DNA from: Apostichopus japonicus
Taxonomy: Eukaryota; Echinodermata; Holothuroidea; Aspidochirotida; Stichopodidae
DNA length: 64,000 nt
Reading direction: 5' to 3'
NCBI RefSeq assembly: GCF_037975245.1
Contig: NC_092582.1
Location: 17,944,577 to 18,008,576 of the forward strand
Shown here in pieces: positions 36,357 to 49,084 of this stretch (positions are counted from its first letter, which is position 1; every line of letters starts with the position of its first letter). The notes beneath the pieces were generated by a model. It was given only the letters and a program-made list of their open reading frames with translations. It did not search any database and was not told the origin of the DNA. The position numbers and the translations under genes are program-made.

Positions 36357-39300
36357 ATTCGATACAGGATAAACTGTTCCCAGACTAACCAACCCTCTTA
36401 CAAACAAGGTCACTCTTGTACATCACTACTCCACAGCAAAGTTACACTTAACTTGATAATGTTATACCAACTACAGTACCTTCTATGGAATGATCTTATT
36501 GACCCAAGACTGACCCACATAACTTCTTTCTGCTTCAAGTTTTTTTTTTTTTTTTTTTTACTGTTTTTTGGGCATTGGTGTATATGCTTGGCTACACCAC
36601 AATAGACACAAGACTGAATTCAAGCCTTCAGGAAACTATATAGTTTCTCAATGTAACACCTACTACAGTGCATGGAAGGAAGGAAGCTAAAATCACTACA
36701 ATTCAATACCAGTCTTTGGTCAGTGCGTAACTGTATTTGGGGTTCTGTCAACAGGATCTGTACAAGTCTGCAGTACCTACACCGTGCATTAAAACCATAC
36801 ATACAATACTGCAAAGTTGGCACTTCTTTGGAACACCACACGGAAACATATTGATATTCAGGGATGTACTGTAATATACAACTATGCAGTAACTTTACTG
36901 GCATGTTGCAACAAAGTTGGCATGGGGACTTGCTTTGTGTGAGGAATAAACCTATGAAAGATGGGCATCGATACTTCTTTTCAGAGAAATAAATCTACAC
37001 AAAGCTTTGGAATTGAGGGGAATAAACAGCTCTCAGAATTCATGTTTTAAGCTATCTGACAGTCAAAATTCCCCCAAATTCAAAAATTTTGCAATTTTCC
37101 AGGTTGCTACTTCACACATGACCAATACTAATATAGAATAGTGGCAAAGGGAAGCAACATTGCAAATTATGGAAACATTTAGCTATTTCGCTAATTAGCC
37201 TTCATTTGGTGCTTGCCCCCAAGCCCCCTTCCCCCACCAATAAACTGTAACAGGTTGTCTTAGTTTGATCCATTGCAATCTTTACTTTGAGAAATCCATT
37301 TAAGTTTGGTTAAAACTGCGAATAAAATGCAAATTCATATCTGCTTTAAAAGTCATAGATAAAGTGCTCATAAATTTGCTATAGAACGACTGAATCTTGA
37401 TCAAGGTATGAATATATTCATTTTCCATTTGTAATTTCTTGCTACCATCCTTGCAAAGCTTTCCTCATCAATGACACATAATAATATATCATATCATTCA
37501 CACTTCAGAACAGCTTGGAAACTTGTAGCGTTTTAAGGCCTTGTGGGTAGTTGTCATTTTAAAACATGCCACAATTTGGAGGAATGAAAATATTTAAGGT
37601 GTTGAGTAATATCAACAAAATATTATGATCTATCAAATATTTAAACAGACCTGCATTTGGAAGTTATTGCAAAAGTTTCTACAGTTGCAAGAAACAATGA
37701 AACCTTTGTTATTTCTTGTCAAGGTTATGGTATGCTTGAGTGACTATCAAACATAAAATTATGACTTTGATATATTACTCCCTTTAACTTTTATTGAACC
37801 AATTCTCCCTGTTTAACTGGTAACTGGACTATGAGTCAATCACTAAGTCGATACCCTTTGTAGTCATAGATCAAATACAATGATTATTATGAATCAGTGA
37901 ATCACTGCCAAGAGCTTGATTTATCGCCTTCCATTTTCTTTGCCAGAAACTGAAATACAATTGTGAAAACCCCTCTAGAGTTTTATAACTGAAACAGTTT
38001 TATATGAACTCCAGGCAATCCTTTATTATCTTCAAAAAAAAAACTTTTGTTTTGTTTGAGACATCGGTAATTTCGTGTTTTGCTTCATAGAATTTTTTAC
38101 ATGGCTGTGACAACTGTTCGAAAGTTTGTTGAGTACAAAATAGCAAATTATGACAATGTAGCATTCATCAAGCAATAGTCATTTCTGTAGTTTCCATAGA
38201 GATTTGGGTATGTTGGTGTGAAGTAAATACACAGCTATAGTGTTTCTTACAACTCTTCATAATGTAAACTTGTGCAGTGATGTTAAGTGTATTGTAGCCA
38301 ACACCCACATGGATTCATTCATTAATATATTAAAATATTCATTAATATATTATGTACGCTCGGATCATTACTCCTCTGAAAATGTTTGATGTTTCATTGC
38401 AATAGAAGAGCATTAAAGTACCTAGCAAAACACTAAGCAAACCATGCAACATAAACTAAAAATTGTTTGTTTGTTTTTTGTATTTATTTCTTTATTACAG
38501 CCTCCAAAATACACAATATTACCTCTACCACCAAAGTTCTACAAACTCCCATGAAAAATATGACATTTGCAGAAAAACAAGTCTCATAAGTTGACAGACT
38601 ATGTCAAGGGGAAACCAAAGACTACTGTTATTACTAGAGTTCTCCAACAGCATTAAATTAGTTAATTGAATCTATTTGGGAGTTTAGGGACTAGAAAAGT
38701 ATATTCCCAGAAATTATATGTACATATATTCTGTAAACACCTGTATTTATTATTCATCAAAACTTTTTCTCTGTCTTGTACAGATGTCATTCTCATTACT
38801 GACTTGAAGGAATACTTCCTGCGAATACAACCCATTTCAAAATAACATTAATAACTACAACCGGGCAAGGTGTCACAAGAAAACATCCTTAAAGGCCAGC
38901 TTTGCAAAGATACAATATTTACAGATTACTTTACTTAGTGAACTACAACGTTTATTGAGAAGGAGGAAGTAAATCAGTGACTTAACTAGTACTGTACAAT
39001 ATTTATCAACCCATTGAAAAAGAGTCTCGCATAAAGCCAGGGAGCTTGTTTCGATCGTTAAATTCCATTACCTCTTGTTTTGGTCATAAAATGTTTCATG
39101 CTGTTAACTGTGGCAAATCTGTGACACTGATGGACCCAGCTGATTGGTCTACTCTCTGAATTTTTACTGTATATATATATACATACATACTGCACTTACT
39201 GTATATCATACGGTAGTGATTTGCAGTCATCGTTCTTATTGTTGTACTGCAACTTATATCACACTTGCTCATTACAGCAGGTCCTACAGGGATTAATTGC

Positions 39301-41800
39301 CCACAGTTGATTGTAACAGCAAGAAGAGATGTTGTGGGGGAGGGGGGGGGGGGGAGTGGCAAGACTTCAGATCATAAGATCCACATGCTTCTGTGAAGCT
39401 TAGATAATTCATAAAACACAAGCCAAGGGATAACTCACAACCAAATGATAGAGAGAATATATCCCCTGGTTATATTGTTACCTTGCCACCCGATAGTGTG
39501 AAAACAACCTTAGAAGCCTTGGCATGTACACCAGCAATGTATAGAAAATATTGATTGTTGTACATGTATGCAATGATCAAATAAAAGTAAATACAATATA
39601 ATTGTAGTTTGAAACAAGTGACCTACATGGCTCACAAACCCATCACCATGGTAAATTTCATCCATGAAGACATTTTGCTACAACACATTCCCATCCCCTA
39701 CATCCCCCCCCCCTCCCCTGACAACACATATATGGCCTCTCTTCCCAATCTCCTCAAAAACAAGAGTTAAACAACAAATACATGAGTCTTGTTTGAAATA
39801 GCACAATTCAGGAGTCATACTTTCACACCCCGTATATATATATATATGCAGGTTTTACTATTGTCGCAACATGTAAAAGTTACAGAGAAAAACAGTATGA
39901 GTGGCAGTACACTAAGAGTCAGAGACTAGTCATCATGCACTAAACTACCAGCAACATCTTAACTGATAATAAGGATCCTGTCCTACACTGAAGAAGTGTG
40001 CAAAACAGATGTTCCTGGTACAATATAGACATTCAATTTAATTCAACATCAAAGAGTATACGGCTTGCAACATCTAAACATAGTTATAAAATGCTACAGT
40101 ACATTGATGTGAACTGGTGATTTTTCTTCATTTTGTGTATACTTATTGCTGTTATTTTTGGTAACAGATACACTTCTAGGGCTTGAGCTGTCCATCCTCT
40201 ACTTTTGCAAATGAGGTATTAACTGTTCCCAACTTCCTCAATGAATCATTTAGGTATATCTGAGAAAATATGTAATAACAGTCGTTTTGGAAGATACAGA
40301 GTGACGAAAATAAGATGAGAACTACTGTATTAAATTAAAAATTACAACGAATGTTCTTCAGCAGGTACAAATCTAAACTTCCTTAAATCTGCCAGAGGTT
40401 GTTGCATTCTGGCAGAGGCTGATGCATTCAGTCAAAGGCCAATGCATTAAGTCAATACTTGTTGTACAATGAATATGATCAATAGTGGTGGAAGTGGTTT
40501 TATTATGATAATGTCAACCCATTGGCCCAGTATAGATCAATATGAAATATATCACAGCAACTCAACTGGCACTCATTACTCCCGTTAGTATGACAATAAC
40601 AACTACACAAGATGAAACTGGGATGGTTACACATCACCAATCACAACTATTCAGAGTGTTTCATAAATAGCTAGAAAAGGACATGAACAAAAACATGTAC
40701 AGTATATATTTTTTTTGGACCTGTTATGGCTAGATCTCTTACAGAGCAACGACTTTCCTTTTCAAAAGTTTATGCTGACTTCTATTGGGAACTCAGGTCT
40801 CTCCGGATAATTGGAACCGCCACACGTTATACGACTTTCACACAAGGGCAACCCTGTTAATTTTCTACGATTACAAGGTGATTAACAACCGAGGGAAAAT
40901 CAATTCCTTTTAACATATGGAAAGTTTATTCTGCAACTCAATCAATGTAAGCACAACTGCATTTGCCAGCATGTACCCACTTCCTCATTTCGTTTTCACA
41001 AGTGAGGAAATGCTCTCTTCACATACAGTCTACATGAATAATATATCCATGTCCATTAACAAAAAAAACATGATGGCATGACAAGGAAGTCTTGCTACTG
41101 ACAAAGTTAAAGAGTAACAAACATAGAAATCAGTTCTGCTACATTCATTCCATTTATTTATTTTTCTTTTTCCTCACAATATATACACTTGCTAATCTTG
41201 CTTATTGATTGAAAGATCTTGCTTTCTGGTTTTACTGCTGAAGAGCAAAAATAAGTTAAATTAAAAATATTGACAAGCTTTCCCTAACAACATCTTCAAC
41301 ACCAATATAAATAATCCTTGGGACTTCAGAGGTTCAGATAATATGACTTTCCAATTAGACAGTTCATCTATTCAGTGGTTAAAAACAAAAGATGGAGGGA
41401 TTTAAGTCATTTGCATGAGATTATGATGTTATGAAAGCTAGTTATATTTTGACATTTCTACTGACTGTAAACCAGACTGTGAAAGTATATAAGATAAATA
41501 ATGGTGATGGGACCATAGTTACCTGGAACCTGGGTGCCTGACCATAAATAACTACAGGGTCCATGACATTGCCAACTAGTCCAGACGTCGTAATGAAATA
41601 TATAGTTTAATAACATCATTCTCCATTTTCAGTTATATTTTATCCAGAGTAATAAAGTAGAAAAAAAACAATATATATGTGTGTGCATTTTTTTTTTTGT
41701 AGATTTAACCTCCTTTCTTCATGTATTTGCAATGCAATGTTTACCACGGTACAATATATGTTATGCAATCCCTACACATTACATGCATTCATGCTAAGTA
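36357..41800. other. Intergenic, no gene recognised
   Basis: Very AT-rich. It contains a T-run (36541-36559), TA microsatellites (39172, 39834), a C-run (39703), a G-run (39338-39354) and a doubled ATTCATTAATATATTA block (38318-38350). No exon was recognised on either strand. Confidence 0.45.
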
Positions 41801-42382
41801 GGTTAAAGGATTGGTTTAGTTGTCATACATGTTTATGTTATATGAAAGGGGACAATAAAAGAAACACAATGGTGAAAAAACTGTTCAAATATCTTTTTCG
41901 GTTAAAGAGATATTCAAGTGTAAAGTTTCATCAGATTGTGTAGAAACTGCTGAAATCTGACAAGCTGTGATGTCACATCCTCACATTCCTGAAAATTCTT
42001 TGTTTTTTTCCCTTAATATTTTGTGAGATTTCATGATTTTCAACCAAAAGATATGTCAGGAGATCTCATATTTGTCAAAGAAAGTATTTGAGATTAAACA
42101 TCTGAAGAATTTTTGATTATGTTATTTTCAAATGTGATAAAAAATGTAAATAATGAAAAAAATATATATATTCATACATGTTAAGGAAGTGAGGATGAGA
42201 CATCACACCCTCACAGTTAGTCTTTCTACACCAGTCATTTTCAAAGAAATTTTGATATCTTCAAAGTGTCATATCTCCTTAACAGAGCTGCTATCATGGT
42301 AGTTTCTTCACTGTTCTTTTTGTCTTTTTGTGCTCTTTCATACAAAATAGACAGGTCAAACACCTGAACCAATCCTTTAACC
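41801..42382. mobile_element. MITE-like element with roughly 50-bp inverted ends
   Basis: It starts GGTTAAAGGATTGGTTTAG and ends (reverse complement) GGTTAAAGGATTGGTTCAG. Similarity continues inwards (TATGAAAG near both ends). An inner inverted pair, TGTGATGTCACATCCTCAC and GTGAGGATGAGACATCACA, makes the whole element able to fold. No coding frame; the target duplication is not clear. Confidence 0.75.
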
Positions 42383-43325
42383 TGCAATAGAACTTCAGCT
42401 TAGTGCTTTTGGCAGACAACAAGCTGAAACATATAATGTCCCCTGAATAAATTTCTTGGCTAGTCCCATAAAGAGATACACAGAACTTTCAACATTTTAA
42501 AGAATCAAGTGATATATAATTGGTCCAACAGTTAACAACATAATCACCATTTAATGTAAACAAACATGTGATGATTGACAGTTTTTATGTTCCAACTACA
42601 AATAACCATGACCTCCAGGAGTGCTAACATTAAAGCTGCTCAGCCCTGAATGAACAGATTTGATAGGAATGTACCTAGATAGGCCCAGTACATTAGGGTG
42701 AAAAAACACAATAGCATAGCCTAAGTTAGGTTGATATGGTTGTTTTTAAAAGCCAACTGTATGAGGGCATTGCATTATGAATCAGTAAACAGACAGAATG
42801 AACAGCTGTTCAGTCTTACTATGTACACGTAACTTCACACAAGCCTTGGCCTACAGAGAAACATTTGACTTTCATATGCAAATAATGCAGTCGGGTTTCT
42901 TCAATGTGAAATAATGAACTAACCAGGTAGAACCAACTGAAAGTGGCCTAGCAAAGTACCTGGTAATGGTATTGGTGCATGTATGTAATTTTTTACCCTT
43001 TTCATCACTACATGTTAGTTACTTCATAACGTCGGTGAAACCTTTGAACATAACACAAAATTATGCGGACTTTGCTGTGTTTCCAATGGGATATAGGTCT
43101 TATAGCCAAGAAGTAGAACAAGCCTGACCATTATTCTTAATTTGACGTAGGCCTAGCCCTGTTTACATGCTACTACTACTAGTAGTACTAGTATGCTAGT
43201 ACTGCTACTTATCACCAACTGGTGCCTATTTACGTGATACATGATACAGTATTGATGTGACTGTGAGTCAAGGTAGTGACTTCGACCAACCCCTATTGCA
43301 AAGTAGCAGAGGGTCCTGTACTTAC

Positions 43326-43362
43326 CCATAGTTCTTTTCCCCAGCTCTTTGACATTTTCCAT
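43326..43362 (-). CDS. Candidate first coding exon of an unidentified minus-strand gene
   Basis: ATG at 43362-43360 opens MENVKELGKRTM and ends at a consensus donor GG/gtaagt. Upstream on the same strand is a GC-richer patch with a ZNF143/SBF-like promoter motif at 43509-43530. Alternatively it is an internal exon: after acceptor tttctttctgaaag at about 43388, a second frame reads VFSQGEWKMSKSWGKELW into the same donor. No downstream exon could be connected. Confidence 0.25.
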
Positions 43363-43508
43363 TCACCTTGACTAAATACTACTTTCAGAAAGAAATAAAG
43401 TTAGTTAAGATTGCTCCTACACAAAATATAATCCTCTTTTCAGCCAGATATGGGTAGCGCTTCTCTTGTTTTATGCACTATGTCACTGCTAATGAAGGGG
43501 GGTGTCGA

Positions 43509-43530
43509 GCTGCATGCCGGGAAATTAGTG
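43509..43530 (-). promoter_or_regulatory. ZNF143/SBF-like promoter motif
   Basis: On the minus strand the sequence CACTAATTTCCCGGCATGCA resembles the consensus ACTACAATTCCCAGCATGC, which in animals sits in housekeeping promoters. It lies about 150 bp upstream of the candidate ATG at 43362. Confidence 0.35.
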
Positions 43531-43579
43531 AGGGCGACCGTTGAGATTAGCCATCAAAAGCCGTATAAACGGCTTCGTA

Positions 43580-44003
43580 CGGAAGCGTAGAAGAGACATT
43601 GCATTGACGAGTTACCAACTTGACAAAACGACAATTTTCTGCAAATTGACGAGTTGTCGAGATGGTAACGTGACAAAATTCAGAAAATTGACGTTTTGAC
43701 GAGATAACGGATCTCGCCAATGCATCAATTTTCTTCAAAATTCAGAAAATTGATGCATTTACGAGATCCGTTATCTCGTCAAAACGTCAATTTTCTGAAT
43801 TTTTTCATCTTGTCGAGATGGTAGTAAGTGTGCAACTCGTCCATTTGCAGAAAATTGCTGCATTGACGAGATCTGTTATCTCGTCAAAACGACAATTTTC
43901 TGAATTTTGTCACGTTACCATCTCGTCAACTCGTCAATTGGCAGATAATTGTCGTTTTGTCAAGTTGGTAACGCGTCAATGCAATGTCTTTTCTACGCTT
44001 CCG
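43580..44003. mobile_element. Near-perfect palindromic MITE, 424 bp, TA flanks
   Basis: The ends CGGAAGCGTAGAAGAGACAT and ATGTCTTTTCTACGCTTCCG are flanked by TA on each side (43578-43579, 44004-44005), as in mariner-type insertions. The whole element is built of repeated, inverted ACGAGTT, AACGACAATTTTCTG and GAGATCCGTTATCTCGTC blocks, so it would form an extended hairpin. No coding frame. Confidence 0.85.
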
Positions 44004-44016
44004 TAGCTCCGTTAGT

Positions 44017-45323
44017 CATACCCTTACGTTCATACATAAAGAAGTTTGGAGGGCAGAAAGTTTTGCCCGAATTTTCGAGACTTTCTACACGAGCCGCATG
44101 AGCATGCTGATGCCGGTTGCGAATATAATTTTTATTCAAATTATCATTTGTAGGCAGCGGCGTAGAACAGTAGAAGTTAGCACCCTGGGTGGAACTTTCC
44201 TTTGTCACCCCGTGACAAGATGCCGTCGTGGGTTCTATGGGGAGGATGTGTTCTCCCTTTTGAGAAAAGTTCTATTTATGTAAGGTGGCTCAGATGCAAA
44301 TGATGCTATCTTTGGCAAAGTTTTCAACATATTATGTTCAGGAATTCTCATTTTCATTTCTGTTATTTTTGAGGGATGGGGCGAAGGGTCGCTTAAAACG
44401 TTACTGTTTGTAAGGGCGTTCCACATTCGAAATGATAATTACGAAATATATATTTGTTTCTAATTAGTAATAGGCCCATCTCTTCGTGGCTTGCTGTCAT
44501 TAATGTTAATGGAGATTATTTTTTTCCTCCAAGGAAACTGGCTAAGTATACTATACATGGTAAGTGCTGTTTAGGAAATAATGTAGTTGAAAAGCAAGGG
44601 CGTAGGAACCGGGTGGCTGGGGGCGCCAGCCCCCTTGTGAAAAATATGCGGGGCGGAAGTATCATTCCTCCCCCCGCTTCGCAAGTCAGAAAACCCCTTT
44701 TTCATTTCCAAATGAGAAAAAAAATCTGATTTGGAGCACCAAATTGCATCTAAGGCCAGGTGCAAATGCAAAATTATTTACAAAATGGAGTGGGTGTTGA
44801 AGTGTGCTATATTGCACCAAATTGCATCTAAGGCCACCTGGAAATGCAAAACAATTCCAAAGGGGAGGGGGACACCCCTCTCCTTGGACCCCTCCCCAGG
44901 CCGGTCATCAGTCTTCAGCCCCCCCCCCCCCTCACTCAAAAGTACCTTCCTACGCCACTGTTGAAAAGTAAGCCTCTAGCGGCTTCCAGAATGTTTCAAC
45001 AACTTTTGCCGAGTTTTGAGTCCCCTTAAAATTTTGGATATAAAAAATGCTGGCAGTCTTTTGTATCTCGCGACATTTTCATTAATGTGTCGAAATATTC
45101 AGGCAAGAGTCTTCCACGAATTCGGTCAAGAATCGGAAAAGATTTTGGTGAAAAATCGGGAACGCAACATGTTTTTTTTTTAAATTTCAAATTGAATTTC
45201 ATATTTTGTCCCGCAGCTGCCCGAACTTTTCAAAAACTTTTGCCCCAATTTTTCGGGAGCCTGCCTGTACAAGGTGGAGGTGGGGGGGGTGGAGGGCTCC
45301 GCCTCGTACCCTTATGGTCATGC
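44017..45323. mobile_element. Composite element of the CATAGGCGTA hAT-like family, interrupted by 44595-44960
   Basis: 44017-44220 is an inverted copy of 50277-50085 (shared CGAATTTTCGA, CTTTCTACACGAGCCGCATG, GCTGATGCCGGTTGC, TCATTTGTA, CCTTTGTCACC). The far end, 44975-45323, has AACAACTTTTGCCGA and GCCTCGTACCCTTATG, matching the other tip of that family. Because no target duplication is visible, treating it as a single insertion is inferred. Confidence 0.55.
44595..44960. mobile_element. hAT-type MITE, 366 bp, 8-bp target duplication TTGAAAAG
   Basis: Ends CAAGGGCGTAGGAACC and GTACCTTCCTACGCCACTG; flanks TTGAAAAG at 44587-44594 and 44961-44968 are identical. Inside, GCACCAAATTGCATCTAAGG occurs twice, at about 44736 and 44815. 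Confidence 0.92.
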
Positions 45324-45344
45324 ACCACATAATCAAGTCATTAC

Positions 45345-47135
45345 GGTTATGTATTCAAGGACGTTTGCAGATTGAACCGCACCGGAGGGGGCACGGCTTT
45401 ACTCTTCAAAAGTGCATTTACCCTCGTTGAAAAAAACGGCGATCAAGTCACGTCGCGATCTAGTCACGTCATTTGAGTTTTCTGAATGGCAACTCTCTTT
45501 TAAAAACCTCAGACTAAGGGTGATCGTCGTTTACAGACCCCCCTACTCCGCTTCTCACCCAGTATCATTTTCTACATTTTTGTCGGAATTCAGCGACCTG
45601 TTGGAAAATTTGGTATCAAGCCCTGATCAGCTTATTATATTAGGTGATTTTAATATTCATTTAGACATTGATGATGACTTTCATGCAAAGCACTTTCTGG
45701 AACTACTAGATGCTTTTGATCTGGAAAATAAAGTGTGCTTCCCAACACATATTTCGGGCCATACACTTGACCTGATGATAACCAGATGTCATGGCAGCTT
45801 TGATGTGGCCACAGTCCATGCTGACCATTTCATCTCTGACCATTGCTTCATACACGCGAATGTCAAACTAATTCCTGTTGATTTTGAACGCAAATTGATC
45901 AAGTTTAGGTGCATAAACAGTGTTAACATGGATAAATTCAAAGAGGACCTGGTTAACTCTGCTTTACACAATGACAATCAAAATAATTTACAGTCACTTA
46001 TTGATTGTTACAACGGTACGCTAATCTCACTTCTGGATAAACACGCACCTGTTAGAACAAAACTCATCACAGTTAAGCCCTCAAGACCCTGGTTTATATC
46101 ATCTCTAAACGTTCTTAAGAGACATCGTCGCCAACTTGAGAAAAGGTGGCTAAATTCCCGTTCTCATGATGATTACATTTCTTTCAAAAAAGCGAGAAAC
46201 CAAATCACCAATGCATGTGAGAGTGTGAAGAAGGAATATTACACCAGTAAAATACAGGATTGTGGTGGTGACCAAAGAAAGCTATTTTGCCTCATCAACA
46301 AATTAATTGCTAAAAATGATTCCAGTCTGTTTCCTCCAAGCATTGACAACAAGAGTCTGGCTAATGGTTTCGGCGATTACTTCCAGCAAAAAGTTGACCG
46401 AATTACTTCAGATATTCGCGACACTTGTACAAAGGAAAATCTGTTGCCGTCTGATTTAGTCAGAGTTGATTCACGTGAAGTAATCCCAGATTTTTCACAC
46501 TTTACCAAGTTATCATCTGAGGAGGTTCTTAAGCTGATCAATAAGTCTGCAAATAAACATTGCATACTTGATCCTGTTCCATCTAAAATTGTTAAAGAAT
46601 GTATTGATATTTTACTACCTGTGATAACAAAAATCATCAATTTGTCTATGGAAAACGGAGTTTTCCCCGAGTGTTGGAGGTGTGCTGTTGTCATTCCCAA
46701 TATAAAGTAACAAGGACTTTCACTTGAACTTAAGAATTATCGACCCGTGAGTAATTTGGCTTACCTGTCCAAACTGGTGGAAAGCGCTGTTATGGATCAA
46801 TTTGAGTGTCATTTATTAAAAAATAAACTCCTGCCAGTAAACAACTCTGCCTATCGGAAGCATCACAGTACTGAGACCACTTTGCTTAGGGTACATTCCG
46901 ATATTATGAAAAACATGGACGCTGGAATGGTAACTCTTCTCATTATGCTTGATTTGTCAGCAGCCTTTGATTCCGTTCATTATGATACTCTTTTCAGTAC
47001 TCTGGATAATCGTTATAAATATCAAAGGCCTGGTGTTTCAGTGCTTTCAAAGTTATTTATGTAATAGGTGTCAAAAAGTTCTTGTAAATGGTACATTTTC
47101 TAAAGACTTCTTTTTGAAGCACGGTGTCCCCCAAG
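45345..47135 (+). pseudogene. LINE ORF2 part 1: endonuclease and first half of reverse transcriptase (broken)
   Basis: The AP-endonuclease domain shows RTGGGTALLFK, VIVVYRPPYS, the LGDFNIHLD motif, TLDLMIT and ISDHCFIH, the SDH catalytic motif near 45835. The RT part shows CILDPVPSKIVKE, then an in-frame TAA at 46708-46710, followed by LKNYRPVSNLAYLSKLVE, RKHHSTETTLLRV and box A MLDLSAAFDSVHYDTL. Two frame changes, one near 45450 and one near 47012, add to the stop. Catalytic Asp of box A is intact, but the frame is dead. Confidence 0.93.
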
Positions 47136-47599
47136 CAGGGGCGTAGCGAGCGGGGGGGGGTGTTGGGGGGTGTCACACCCCCCAATAATTTGGTCGCTGT
47201 CGGCAAATTTTGGGTCTGTCGGCAAAAGGAGAAAAGGTGAAGAGAGCGGAAGGGGAAGAAAGAAGGAAAGCTGAATAGAGAAAAGGAGAACGGGAGCTTC
47301 TTCCGTGCCAAATTTGACTTAAAATATGCACCAGATTGCATCTAAGGACGTTTCAAAACTAAAAATTTTCCAAAGACCCCTCCCCCATATCAGTCACCAC
47401 TTCCAGATCCGTCGGCAAATCAAATTTGACTTAAAATGTGCACCAGATTGCATGTAAGGACGTTTCAAAACTAAAAATCTAAGGGGAGGGGGAAACTCCC
47501 TCCCCTTAGACCCCACCCCCATTTCAGTCACCACTTCCAGATCCGTCGGCAAATCAAATTCTCCACACACCCAACAAAAACCCCTTCGCTACGCCCCTG
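47136..47599. mobile_element. hAT-type MITE, 464 bp, inside the LINE, target duplication CCCCCAAG
   Basis: Ends CAGGGGCGTAGCGAG and TTCGCTACGCCCCTG; CCCCCAAG is present on both sides (47128-47135, 47600-47607). It cuts the LINE just after the conserved HGVPQ. Inside, GCACCAGATTGCAT(C/G)TAAGG, CGTTTCAAAACTAAAAAT and CCGTCGGCAAATCAAATT are each repeated, the first shared with the element at 44595. Confidence 0.95.
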
Positions 47600-47607
47600 C
47601 CCCCAAG

Positions 47608-48225
47608 GAAGCCGTACTCGCCCCATACTTTTTATTACATACTTATCCCAATTCTGGCATGTTTTGCTTAAGCACCTTCCTAATTGTGAGGGTTATGCTG
47701 ATGACAATCAATTTTATCTTGCTTTCAATGCTGGCAATGACACTGCCAGAGGTGAGGCAATTTCTGCAATGGAAAATTGTGTGGCTGAAGCACGTCGCTG
47801 GTTTTTAAAGAATAATCTTAAACTAAATGATACAAAAACTGAATTGATTGTCATAGGTTCAAAGCAACAATTGGCTAAACTTCCTGATTTTTCTTTTCAA
47901 GTGTATGGGGGCGGCAACAATTCATACAGTTGATAAGGTTCGTAATTTGGTTATTATTTTTGAAAAAAGTCTTTCACTTGACTTACATGTTGCAAATGTG
48001 TGTAGAAAAGCAAATTTTAGTATTCATAAGCTTTGGCATATTCGTAGTTACTTGGATGATACCTCATGTAAATCACTTGTTCGTGCATTTGTTACGTCAC
48101 ACATAGATTACTGCAATTCATTATACTGTAACTTACCTTCACATCTCATAGATAAACTTCAGAAAATCCAAAATGCTGCTGCCAGACTTGTAACGGGTAC
48201 TTCCAAATATGATCATATAAAACCC
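47608..48225 (+). pseudogene. LINE ORF2 part 2: YADD box and thumb region (broken)
   Basis: After a frame change, EGYADDNQFYLAF carries the YADD polymerase site (47697-47708), followed by ARRWFLKNNLKLNDTKTELI. Another frame continues with VRNLVIIFEKSLSLDLHV and TSHIDYCNSLYCNLP, then LQKIQNAAARLVTG, the standard CR1/L2 block. It stops where the next element inserted. Confidence 0.93.
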
Positions 48226-48233
48226 GTCCTACA

Positions 48234-49076
48234 CATAGGCGTAGGAGGCGGGGGGGGGGGGCTGGGGGGGGGGGCTGCAGCCCCCCAACCAATTTGTATT
48301 CGTGAAAATTCGGGCAATATGCTGAGAATTTTTCGGGCACCTACTGAAAGAATAATAATTTGCAGTGTGTTTTTCAATTTTTTTGGTGAAAATGGGCAAT
48401 ATGCTGAGAATTTTTCGGGCACCTACCAGTAGCGGAGCGTCCATACAGTCAGAGGGGCGGATGCCCCCCTGGCGGACTCAAATGGACTGCTGGCGCCCTT
48501 TTCAGCTTTTTACCACTTTCTACTTATTCGCGATTATTGACTTTTTTATTGCGCTCTGAAATACCTATTGACATTTGTCACATTTGTTGGTGCAATTTTC
48601 TGACAAATGGCGATGACACCTATTTATTCTTCGTTTATCTGCAAATTAGCAAGGCCTGGAAAGGGTCATTTCCGGCGATCTAGGAGTATCTTTACTCAAA
48701 AAATGTCTATACACTCCGCGCCAACCTGTGGTGGCGCTCCGCTTAGATAGTGTCGAAATCGCCCCTACAGACCATTCTCTCGCCCCTGACCAATACCCCT
48801 AGCTCCGCCACTGGCATCTACTGAAAGAATAATAATTTGCAATGTGTTTTTCAATGGTTTAAACGTATATTATTATCAATATTGTTGTAAGGACTTCCCC
48901 AATAATTACAACCAATATGGAAGGGTAATAACACGGAAAATGATTTTATGTTATTGGCATGTGATGTAATAACTGATGAATGCCTATATGATATACACAG
49001 TAACATGTAAATTTGGTTATATTTTTCGGGCAAGTCGTTACAGCCCCCCAACTCAAATGAGGCTCCTACCCCTATG
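48234..49076. mobile_element. hAT-type element, 843 bp including a nested copy, target duplication GTCCTACA
   Basis: Ends CATAGGCGTAGGAGGC and GAGGCTCCTACCCCTATG; GTCCTACA flanks both sides (48226-48233, 49077-49084). A block GGGCAATATGCTGAGAATTT...GGGCACCTACTGAAAG is duplicated inside it. Carries no transposase. Confidence 0.93.
48427..48813. mobile_element. hAT-type MITE, 387 bp, nested in the element at 48234
   Basis: Ends CAGTAGCGGAGCG and AGCTCCGCCACTG. Flanks GCACCTAC (48419-48426) and GCATCTAC (48814-48821) differ by one base. The broken sequence CACCTACTGAAAGAATAATA is seen whole at about 48339, which confirms the insertion point. Confidence 0.9.
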
Positions 49077-49084
49077 GTCCTACA

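Noticed and set aside
43547-44006. Matching open frames on both strands (ARSVISSKRQFSEFCHV)
   Set aside because: They come from the palindromic MITE, whose two arms give the same translation from each strand.
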